A stretch of DNA of 11,509 bases, taken from contig CALIIP010000253.1 of assembly GCA_938018045.1 (NCBI GenBank), forward strand, positions 1-11,509, given 5' to 3'. Position 1 is the first letter of the stretch, and every line of letters starts with the position of its first letter. Positions 5,752 to 11,509 of this stretch are shown in pieces. The notes under the pieces are model-generated. The model ran no database searches, was not told where the DNA came from, and was given only the letters and a program-made list of their open reading frames with translations. The DNA is from an uncultured Flavobacteriaceae bacterium. GTDB lineage: Bacteria > Bacteroidota > Bacteroidia > Flavobacteriales > Flavobacteriaceae. The translations under genes and the position numbers were made by a program.

Positions 5752-7626
5752 ATGAGAAGAGGTGGATTATTATATATAGTTATTTTACTAGTTGGAATTA
5801 TCTTTATAGGACGTTTATTTTACATCCAAATATTAGACAATCAGTATCAAATATCACCATTAAATAATGCGTCCATAAAAAAAGTATACGATTATCCTGA
5901 AAGAGGTTATGTATATGACAGAAACGGAAAATTATTAGTTGCCAATCAGCAATCATATGATTTAATGGTTATTCCGAGAGAAGTAAAACCATTAGACACA
6001 ATAGAGTTTTGCAACTTATTAAAGATTGACAAAGAGTTTTTCTTAAAACAATTTGAGAAAGCAGAAAGATATTCTACACGTTTACCTTCTACTTTTGTTA
6101 GTCAAGTTTCAAAAAATGATTACGCATACCTTCAAGAAAAACTCCACAAATTCAAAGGGTTCTATATTCAAAAACGATCTATAAGAGAATATCCAATGAA
6201 AATTGCTTCAAATGTTCTTGGTTATATCAGTGAAGTAAATCAAAATCAAATTGAAGAAAATAGTTATTATCAGCAAGGAGAATTGATTGGTAAAAACGGA
6301 ATTGAAAAAACATATGAAGATATTTTAAGAGGAATAAAAGGCATTAAGCACATCAAAAAAGATAAATTCAATAAAGAAATTGGCTCTTATAAAAATGGTG
6401 TATATGATACACTTGCAACACCTGGAAAAGATTTAACCCTAACACTCGATGCTGTTTTACAAGAATACGGACAACAATTAATGGCGAATAAAAGAGGCGG
6501 AATTATTGCTATAGAACCATCAACAGGAGAAATTTTGTCTTTGGTTACCGCGCCATCTTACGACCCAAACATGATGGTTGGTAGAAAACGCTCAAAAAAT
6601 TCTGTCTTGTTTTTTGGAGATACTGTAAATAAACCAATGTATGATAGAAGTTTACAGGCTGAATATCCGCCAGGATCACCATTTAAAATTCTTACAGGAT
6701 TGATTGGACTTCAAGAAAATGTGATTGATGAATCTACAACCTTCACATGCTTACATGGTTATAAATATGGACGTAGAGGATTTATGGGGTGTCATGCTCA
6801 TGCAAGTCAAGTGAAATTAAATTTTGGTATTTACACTTCATGTAACGCCTATTTTGCGAATACATATAGAAGAGTTATCGAAAAATTTGAAACACCAACA
6901 GAAGGCATGAATACTTGGAATAAACATGTTAAAAGTTTTGGTTTAGGTGAATATTTTGGAAATGATGTACATGGAGGGCGAAAAGGCTTGGTTCCAGATG
7001 CTGCGTATTATGATAAATGGTATCCTGCAAAAAATTGGACGGCAACCTATACACTTTCTAATGCTATTGGTCAAGGTGAAGTGCTCACAACACCTATTCA
7101 ACTTGCAAATATGACTGCAGCAATTGCAAACAGAGGCTATTATTATACACCACATATCGTAAAAGATATAAAAGGAGAATCTATTGATAAAAAGTTTACA
7201 GTCAAGAATGTAACAACAATAGACAAGCAGCATTTTGATCCTATAATTCAAGGTTTATTTGATGTGTTTGAAAATAAAAACGGAACTGCACATAGATCGC
7301 GTGTAGAAGGAATTGAAATTTGTGGAAAAACTGGAACGGCAGAAAATTTTACCAAAATAGATGGGAAAAGAACCCAATTAACAGACCATTCTATTTTTAT
7401 AGCATTTGCTCCAAAAGACAATCCAAAAATAGCCATTGCTGTTTTTGTCGAAAACGGATATTGGGGATCTCGTTGGGCTGGACCAATTGCTACTTTAATG
7501 ATAGAAAAATATCTAAAAGGAGAAACTAGCAGAAAATATCTTGAAGATCGAATGTTTAATGGAAGCCTTCAAGAAGAATATAATAAACAACTTGACTCAT
7601 TGTATCGTGCAGAGGGAAAAAAATAA
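5752..7626 (+). CDS. mrdA: Penicillin-binding protein 2 (elongasome transpeptidase)
   Basis: Class B penicillin-binding protein that crosslinks peptidoglycan during lateral-wall growth, anchored in the inner membrane with its catalytic domain in the periplasm. The 624 residues have one N-terminal membrane helix (about 6-26), a pedestal domain with PERGYVYDRNGKLLVANQ (49-66) and GKNGIEKTYEDILRG (180-194), and a transpeptidase domain. The active-site motifs are all present: SPFK (S309, K312), SCN (363-365) and KTGT (526-529). Between the first two lies a Cys/His cluster (C333, H335, C347, H348, H350) that could bind zinc in place of the Asp/His/Cys set described for E. coli PBP2 (inference). 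The tail beyond about 585 is charged. The gene follows mreD by one base and overlaps the start of its SEDS partner rodA. Confidence 0.97.
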   Translation: MRRGGLLYIVILLVGIIFIGRLFYIQILDNQYQISPLNNASIKKVYDYPERGYVYDRNGKLLVANQQSYDLMVIPREVKPLDTIEFCNLLKIDKEFFLKQFEKAERYSTRLPSTFVSQVSKNDYAYLQEKLHKFKGFYIQKRSIREYPMKIASNVLGYISEVNQNQIEENSYYQQGELIGKNGIEKTYEDILRGIKGIKHIKKDKFNKEIGSYKNGVYDTLATPGKDLTLTLDAVLQEYGQQLMANKRGGIIAIEPSTGEILSLVTAPSYDPNMMVGRKRSKNSVLFFGDTVNKPMYDRSLQAEYPPGSPFKILTGLIGLQENVIDESTTFTCLHGYKYGRRGFMGCHAHASQVKLNFGIYTSCNAYFANTYRRVIEKFETPTEGMNTWNKHVKSFGLGEYFGNDVHGGRKGLVPDAAYYDKWYPAKNWTATYTLSNAIGQGEVLTTPIQLANMTAAIANRGYYYTPHIVKDIKGESIDKKFTVKNVTTIDKQHFDPIIQGLFDVFENKNGTAHRSRVEGIEICGKTGTAENFTKIDGKRTQLTDHSIFIAFAPKDNPKIAIAVFVENGYWGSRWAGPIATLMIEKYLKGETSRKYLEDRMFNGSLQEEYNKQLDSLYRAEGKK

Positions 7627-8896
7627 CATATTTGCTGGAGTCGATGTCTGGCTCGTACTATTTTATATCATACTGGTTTTTTTGGGATGGATAAATATTT
7701 ACGCAGCATCTACATCCGAAGAGCATACAGAAGTTTTAGATTTTGGAGCAGTTTATGGAAAACAACTTATCTGGATTGGTTTAGCAATCCCTCTAATTAT
7801 CATTGTTTTATTTATTGAAACACGATTTTATGAGCGCTTTGCTTCTCTTTTTTATATCGCTTCGATACTTTCCCTTATTGGTCTTTTTTTCTTCGGAAAA
7901 AGTATTAATGGCGCACAATCTTGGTATCCTATTGGAAGTTCAACATTACAGCCATCGGAATTTGCTAAAGCATTCACAGCATTGGCAGTTGCAAAATTAC
8001 TAAGCGATAAAGTTTTTACATTCAGACCTTTAAAAAATCACGTCAAAGCTTTCTTTCTGATATTTCTACCTGCATTTCTAATTACTTTACAACCAGATCC
8101 AGGATCTGCATTGGTATACTTTGCATTTCTCTTTGTTTTTTACAGAGAAGGATTACCACCATATTATTTTGTTGTTGGATTTTTGCTAATACTATTATTT
8201 CTATCAACACTTTATTTTGGTAGTTATGCATCTATTCCTATTATGATATTTGCCGTTATGGGAATTTTCATTTTGATTCTTGGGTATTTAAGTGTTTATA
8301 ATCGAAAAACTTTAAAACGAAGTTGGCTACAATTTCTTATTATTTTCTTTATTATTTGTGGATATATTTTTAGTGCTAATTTTATTTTTAATACTATTTT
8401 TGAAGATCGCCACAGAGATAGATTTAATATTATTTTAGGAAAAACAAATGATATTCAAGGTGTTGGCTACAATACAAATCAAGCAATAAAAACTATTGCT
8501 TCAGGAGGTTTTACAGGAAAAGGCTATTTAGAAGGTGATAGAACACAAGGTAAATTTGTACCAGAACAAGAAACTGATTATATTTTTAGCACGGTTGGTG
8601 AAGAATGGGGTTTTATAGGAACTACATTTGTAATAATTATTTTTATCGCTTTTATGTTCCGAATTCTTCATGTTGCTGAACGGCAAAAATCGACTTTCAG
8701 TAGAGTTTACGGCTATAGTATTGCTACTATTTTCTTTTTCCACTTTTTTGTAAATATCGGAATGGTTATTGGCTTGGTTCCTACAATTGGGATTCCACTA
8801 CCATTTTTTAGTTATGGCGGTTCTTCTCTATGGGGATTTACGCTACTACTATTTATTTTTATTAGATTAGATGCTAATAGATCTTATGAATGGTAA
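7607..8896 (+). CDS. rodA: Rod shape-determining protein RodA (SEDS glycosyltransferase; probable GTG start)
   Basis: Polytopic SEDS-family peptidoglycan glycosyltransferase that polymerises lipid II and works as a pair with PBP2. With the GTG at 7607 the protein has 429 residues and begins MQREKNNIFAGVDVWL, just before the first membrane helix, as in relatives. Motifs are NGAQSWYPIG (101-110), LQPSEFAKA, LQPDPGSALVY, PEQETDYIF with the likely catalytic Asp (D324), and the hallmark end GLVPTIGIPLPFFSYGGSS (389-407). The frame is open upstream to ATGs at 7541 and 7559 and a TTG at 7592. Those would bury 35-86 bases in mrdA and add residues unlike the family, so the GTG, with a 20-base overlap, is preferred. 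A large insertion of hydrophobic segments (about residues 185-260) makes it longer than the E. coli protein. Confidence 0.95.
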   Translation: MQREKNNIFAGVDVWLVLFYIILVFLGWINIYAASTSEEHTEVLDFGAVYGKQLIWIGLAIPLIIIVLFIETRFYERFASLFYIASILSLIGLFFFGKSINGAQSWYPIGSSTLQPSEFAKAFTALAVAKLLSDKVFTFRPLKNHVKAFFLIFLPAFLITLQPDPGSALVYFAFLFVFYREGLPPYYFVVGFLLILLFLSTLYFGSYASIPIMIFAVMGIFILILGYLSVYNRKTLKRSWLQFLIIFFIICGYIFSANFIFNTIFEDRHRDRFNIILGKTNDIQGVGYNTNQAIKTIASGGFTGKGYLEGDRTQGKFVPEQETDYIFSTVGEEWGFIGTTFVIIIFIAFMFRILHVAERQKSTFSRVYGYSIATIFFFHFFVNIGMVIGLVPTIGIPLPFFSYGGSSLWGFTLLLFIFIRLDANRSYEW

Positions 8897-8899
8897 CAA

Positions 8900-8931
8900 G
8901 ATTACTGGATTGTTAGATTGCTAGAATTACG
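8900..8931 (+). repeat. Degenerate 8-base tandem repeat after rodA
   Basis: Four successive 8-base units follow the rodA stop: GATTACTG, GATTGTTA, GATTGCTA and GAATTACG. Units 2 and 3 differ by one base; the outer ones are more diverged. No function is evident. It lies in the 148-base gap before rpsT, whose only other recognisable feature is the terminator at 8987-9020. Confidence 0.4.
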
Positions 8932-8986
8932 ACTATTTATGATTGAATTTTTAGATAGTTATACTGTTGTCACAAAAAGTAAAAAC

Positions 8987-9020
8987 AAAAAAGCGTCCTG
9001 AAAAATCAGAACGCTTTTTT
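8987..9020. terminator. Bidirectional intrinsic terminator between rodA and rpsT
   Basis: Ten base pairs AAAAAAGCGT / ACGCTTTTTT, then one C-A mismatch, then CTGA / TCAG, closing on an AAAA loop. The A-run on one side and T-run on the other give a U-tract in both directions. It therefore suits both converging transcripts: the mre-rod operon from the left and rpsT from the right. Confidence 0.9.
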
Positions 9021-9044
9021 ATTTGTTGTAAAAAAAACTATAAA

Positions 9045-9296
9045 TTATAAGGCAGCAACTAACTTCGTTAATTGAGACTTTAAGTTTCCAGCTTTATTCT
9101 TATGAATAATATTGTTTTTTGCTAATTTATCTAGCATCGAAGAAACATTTGGCAACATAGCCTCTGCTTCTTTCTTATCAGTAGTAGCACGTAAGTCTCT
9201 AACTGCATTACGAGTAGTTTTATGCTGGTATTTATTCTTTGCCTGCTTAACTTTGTTACTTCTAATTCTTTTTAAAGTTGACTTGTGATTTGCCAT
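9045..9296 (-). CDS. rpsT: 30S ribosomal protein S20
   Basis: Small basic protein that binds 16S rRNA in the lower body of the 30S subunit. The 83 residues match the family from the first residues (MANHKSTLKRIR) through the Lys/Arg-rich helices to the IIHKNKAGNLKSQLTKLV end, where HKNKA is a family signature. Its ATG is 25 bases downstream of tRNA-Glu with no promoter box or terminator visible between them, so the two are probably one transcript, cut by RNase P and 3' processing. It ends at the bidirectional terminator. Confidence 0.97.
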   Translation of the reverse strand: MANHKSTLKRIRSNKVKQAKNKYQHKTTRNAVRDLRATTDKKEAEAMLPNVSSMLDKLAKNNIIHKNKAGNLKSQLTKLVAAL

Positions 9297-9321
9297 TTTT
9301 TTATATGTTTTTTTAAACTTG

Positions 9322-9393
9322 TAGTCCGTAGGGGAATCGAACCCCTGTTACATGGATGAAAACCATGCGTCCTAACCCCTAGACGAACGGACC
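9322..9393 (-). tRNA. tRNA-Glu (anticodon TTC)
   Basis: On the minus strand a 72-base cloverleaf folds. The acceptor stem is GGTCCGT / ACGGACT with a G1-U72 wobble and discriminator A. The D arm is GTCT with a GGAC partner. The anticodon stem CATGG / CCATG has loop TTTTCAT, placing TTC at 9360-9358. The T arm AGGGG / CCCCT has loop TTCGATT. The 3' CCA is not encoded; the next bases are CAAG. It reads the Glu codons GAA and GAG and also supplies glutamyl-tRNA for tetrapyrrole synthesis where that route exists. Confidence 0.97.
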
Positions 9394-9423
9394 ATTAACT
9401 AATTTTCTTCATATTAGCGGATG

Positions 9424-9453
9424 CAAAAATACAACTATTTTTATATCTGCAAA
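9424..9453 (-). promoter_or_regulatory. Full -33/-7 promoter for tRNA-Glu and rpsT
   Basis: On the minus strand TTTG (9453-9450), an 18-base spacer and TATTTTTG (9431-9424) match the Bacteroidota sigma-A-type promoter in both elements. It is the only complete example I found in the window. Transcription would start near 9417, about 24 bases before the mature tRNA. It lies in the 77-base gap after the proS stop, in which no strong terminator is visible. Confidence 0.7.
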
Positions 9454-9470
9454 ACTTTTTTAAAATTATT

Positions 9471-10943
9471 TTAATACGCTTTTGCAAATAGTACTCTTCT
9501 ACTCGACTTTGATCCTGTTAAGATACATTTTCCATCTTCCCCTATAGCATCATTTGGAATACATCTAATTGTTGCTTTGGTCAATTTCTTTATCTTTTCT
9601 TCTGTCTCTTCTGAACCATCCCAATGTGCTGAAACAAAACCGCCTTTTTTATCTAAAACTTCTTTGAATTCTTCAAAAGAATTTACTTCGGTGATGTGCT
9701 CATTACGATATTTATATGCCTTACTAAATAGGTTTTCTTGAATTTCCTCCAAAGTCTTCTCTATATAAGAAACAGTATCATCAAAAGAAATTATATTTTT
9801 TTCTAAAGTATCTCTTCGTGCTATTTCTAACGTTTGATTTTCTAAATCTCTTGGACCAACAGCAATTCTTAACGGAACTCCTTTTAGTTCATATTCGGCA
9901 AACTTCCATCCTGGTTTGTGAGTTGTTCTGTGATCATATTTTACTGAAATCCCTTTTTCTTTTAAAGACGCAATTAAACCACTAACTTTTTCAGTAATCT
10001 CATCTAACTGCTCATCATTTCTATGGATTGGAACAATTACTACTTGAATTGGTGCTAATTTTGGAGGCAATACCAAACCTTTATCATCTGAATGTGTCAT
10101 TACGAGCGCACCCATAAGTCTGGTAGAAACTCCCCAAGAAGTCGCCCAAACAAACTCTCTCTTTCCTTCTTTTGTTGTGAATTTTACATCAAATGCTTTC
10201 GCGAAATTTTGCCCTAAAAAATGTGAAGTTCCTGCTTGTAAAGCCTTTCCGTCTTGCATTAACGCCTCGATAGTATAGGTTTCTAGTGCTCCAGCAAATC
10301 GTTCGCTATCACTCTTGGTACCTTTAACAACTGGCATTGCCATAAAGTTTTCAGCAAAATCTGCATAAACGCCTTGCATTTGTTTTGCTTCTACAATTGC
10401 TTCTTCTTTTGTTGCATGTGCTGTATGCCCTTCTTGCCATAAAAACTCTGCAGTTCTTAAAAACAAACGCGTTCTCATTTCCCAACGTACAACATTTGCC
10501 CATTGATTTACAAGAATTGGTAAATCACGATAAGATTCAATCCATTTTCTATATGTATCCCATATAATTGTTTCAGATGTTGGCCGAACAATTAATTCTT
10601 CTTCTAATTTTGCTGTTTCATCAACTACAACATTTCCGTTTTCGTCATTTTTTAAACGATAATGAGTTACAACAGCACACTCTTTTGCAAAACCATCTAC
10701 ATGACTAGCCTCTTTTGAAAAGTAAGATTTGGGGATGAAAATTGGAAAATAAGCGTTTTCATGACCTGTTTCCTTAAACATTCTGTCTAATTCTGCTTGC
10801 ATTTTCTCCCAAATAGCGTAGCCATAAGGCTTAATAACCATACAGCCTCTAACGCCTGAATTCTCAGCTAAATCAGCCTTTACAACCAATTCGTTATACC
10901 ATTTAGAATAATCTTCTTCTCTTGTTGTTAGTTTCTTACTCAT
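9471..10943 (-). CDS. proS: Prolyl-tRNA synthetase (archaeal/eukaryote-like type)
   Basis: Class II aminoacyl-tRNA synthetase that charges tRNA-Pro in the cytoplasm. The 490-residue length, the absence of the large editing insertion of E. coli-type ProRS and the C-terminal Tyr (Y490) place it in the shorter, archaeal-like type. Motif stretches include SGVRGCMVIKPYG near residue 29, RPTSETIIW, the motif-2 region RWEMRTRLFLRTAEFLWQEG, the loop LQAGTSHFLGQNFAKAF, and the motif-3 region WGVSTRLMGALVMTHSDDKG. The anticodon-binding domain follows from LAPIQVVIVPIH. In the C-terminal domain only C461 and C473 remain of the usual zinc cysteines (CILTG in place of a CxxC pair), so zinc binding is doubtful. 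No editing partner gene is visible here. The gene is divergent from the lipoprotein gene. Confidence 0.97.
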   Translation of the reverse strand: MSKKLTTREEDYSKWYNELVVKADLAENSGVRGCMVIKPYGYAIWEKMQAELDRMFKETGHENAYFPIFIPKSYFSKEASHVDGFAKECAVVTHYRLKNDENGNVVVDETAKLEEELIVRPTSETIIWDTYRKWIESYRDLPILVNQWANVVRWEMRTRLFLRTAEFLWQEGHTAHATKEEAIVEAKQMQGVYADFAENFMAMPVVKGTKSDSERFAGALETYTIEALMQDGKALQAGTSHFLGQNFAKAFDVKFTTKEGKREFVWATSWGVSTRLMGALVMTHSDDKGLVLPPKLAPIQVVIVPIHRNDEQLDEITEKVSGLIASLKEKGISVKYDHRTTHKPGWKFAEYELKGVPLRIAVGPRDLENQTLEIARRDTLEKNIISFDDTVSYIEKTLEEIQENLFSKAYKYRNEHITEVNSFEEFKEVLDKKGGFVSAHWDGSEETEEKIKKLTKATIRCIPNDAIGEDGKCILTGSKSSRRVLFAKAY

Positions 10944-10957
10944 ACTTAATAGTTTGG

Positions 10958-10970
10958 CACAAATATTGTG
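10958..10970. promoter_or_regulatory. Palindrome over the probable proS promoter
   Basis: CACAA-ATA-TTGTG is a perfect interrupted palindrome with 5-base arms, ending 15 bases upstream of the proS ATG. It coincides with AATATTTG on the minus strand (10967-10960), one base off the -7 consensus TANNTTTG. It could be an operator or simply the promoter core. Confidence 0.35.
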
Positions 10971-10998
10971 ACATTAATAATAAAATATTAACTTCGAC

Positions 10999-11023
10999 AA
11001 AACTACTTATTTTTCGTAGTTTT
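10999..11023. promoter_or_regulatory. Inverted repeat upstream of the lipoprotein gene
   Basis: AAAACTAC and GTAGTTTT form 8-base perfect arms around a 9-base spacer, ending 22 bases before the lipoprotein ATG. Its right arm contains TAGTTTTA (11017-11024), one base off the -7 consensus on the + strand. It lies between divergent genes with no U-tract, so an operator or promoter element is likelier than a terminator. Confidence 0.35.
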
Positions 11024-11045
11024 AACATATAAAAACCAAAGGATT

Positions 11046-11509
11046 ATGAAAGTTTTTTACTTATCTAAAATTAAAACCACAAGTTTACTGCTATCAGTAT
11101 TTGCACTTATCGGTCTATCTTCGTGTGGATCATATCAAAGCGCTTACAATGATGATGACGGAATATACAATTCATCTAGCAACAATCGAACATCAGAAAA
11201 TGAAGTTGCAACCAATAATAATGAGCAAGGATACTTTTCAAAATCATATGAAGAGTATATGAACATTGAAGATGGAGATTTAATTACCAATGTTGATGAC
11301 TATTCTTATGATAGCCAAATAGAAGAAACTGATGAAAACACTTCAAATTATTCTAATTCATCTCCTTGGGGATATTCTGACAACACATCAATTACAATTA
11401 ACGTAGGTAATGGCTTTGGAAATTACGGCTACTTTGGAAATCCTTTTTATAATAATTTTTACGGTTACGGTTTTAACAACAGATTTTATAATCCTTGGAG
11501 ATTTAGAGG
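11046..11509 (+). CDS. Putative lipoprotein rich in Asn, Tyr, Gly and Phe (3' end outside window)
   Basis: The first 154 residues of an open frame that runs off the window. A classic lipoprotein signal is present: basic start MKVFYLSKIK, hydrophobic core SLLLSVFALIGL and lipobox LSSC with C27 as the lipidation site. The residues after the Cys are G and S rather than the acidic run tied to surface export in some Bacteroidota, so an outer-membrane, periplasm-facing lipoprotein is the default. The mature part is low in complexity: an acidic Asp/Ser/Asn/Glu stretch (about 34-112) followed by a Gly/Tyr/Phe/Asn-rich segment (about 120-154) with repeated GNGFGNYGYFGNPF-like units. No enzymatic domain is recognisable and I do not know its function. 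The ATG at 11046 is supported by the immediate signal peptide. Confidence 0.85.
   Translation, partial: MKVFYLSKIKTTSLLLSVFALIGLSSCGSYQSAYNDDDGIYNSSSNNRTSENEVATNNNEQGYFSKSYEEYMNIEDGDLITNVDDYSYDSQIEETDENTSNYSNSSPWGYSDNTSITINVGNGFGNYGYFGNPFYNNFYGYGFNNRFYNPWRFR

Noticed and set aside
6943..7529. Open frames on both strands within mrdA (6943-7251, 7248-7436, 7320-7529)
   Set aside because: The + strand one is an alternative frame through the KTG region of PBP2 and the others are antisense; none resembles a protein.
9425..9442. AT-only hairpin AAAAATA-CAAC-TATTTTT after proS
   Set aside because: It has no G-C pairs, so a proS terminator is unlikely; it coincides with the -7 box and spacer of the tRNA promoter.
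10385..10567. 60-codon + strand frame inside proS
   Set aside because: A Leu-rich antisense shadow of the conserved ProS motif-2 region with no support.
1..11509. Defence system, mobile element, CRISPR or biosynthetic cluster
   Set aside because: No transposase, integrase, phage, nuclease or direct-repeat array is visible; the genes are conserved housekeeping plus the exosortase pair.

Overview
The window is ordinary chromosomal DNA from a member of the Bacteroidota, almost certainly a (probably marine) Flavobacteriaceae species. This rests on the strong AT-richness, the purH-mreB-mreC-mreD-mrdA-rodA gene order, an XrtF-type exosortase with its flavobacterial partner protein, promoter -7 boxes of the TANNTTTG type, no Shine-Dalgarno-like ribosome binding sites, and a tRNA gene without an encoded CCA. 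The species cannot be named from the sequence alone.

Layout. Left block (1-1756): a small EF-hand protein on the + strand meets, tail to tail with a 4-base overlap, a two-gene minus-strand operon of xrtF and its membrane partner. Divergent from xrtF is a GAF-domain protein resembling free methionine-(R)-sulfoxide reductase. The start regions of the two divergent genes carry back-to-back -7 boxes only 3 bases apart, which argues that xrtF begins at a TTG near 1263 and the GAF gene at the ATG at 1304.

Central block (1757-8896), all + strand: purH (last steps of IMP synthesis), then a compact elongasome cluster of mreB, mreC, mreD, mrdA (PBP2) and rodA. The last four are overlapped or spaced by 1 base or less, so they are surely co-transcribed with mreB. 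MreB filaments, the MreC/MreD membrane partners, the SEDS glycosyltransferase RodA and the transpeptidase PBP2 together build lateral-wall peptidoglycan. purH and mreB each have a recognisable -7 box.

Right block (8897-11509): a strong bidirectional terminator separates rodA from a minus-strand group of rpsT, tRNA-Glu(TTC) and proS, which all serve translation. tRNA-Glu and rpsT probably share one transcript driven by a full -33/-7 promoter just downstream of proS. Divergent from proS, and running off the window edge, is a lipoprotein gene rich in Asn, Tyr, Gly, Phe and Asp. Two palindromes lie in the intergenic gap between them.

No mobile element, CRISPR array, rRNA or prophage gene was seen, and no gene-free stretch exceeds 300 bases. 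Most of the window is conserved housekeeping. The parts worth a second look are the xrtF neighbourhood and its divergent promoter, a Cys/His cluster in PBP2, the degenerate zinc site of ProS, and the proS-lipoprotein intergenic palindromes.
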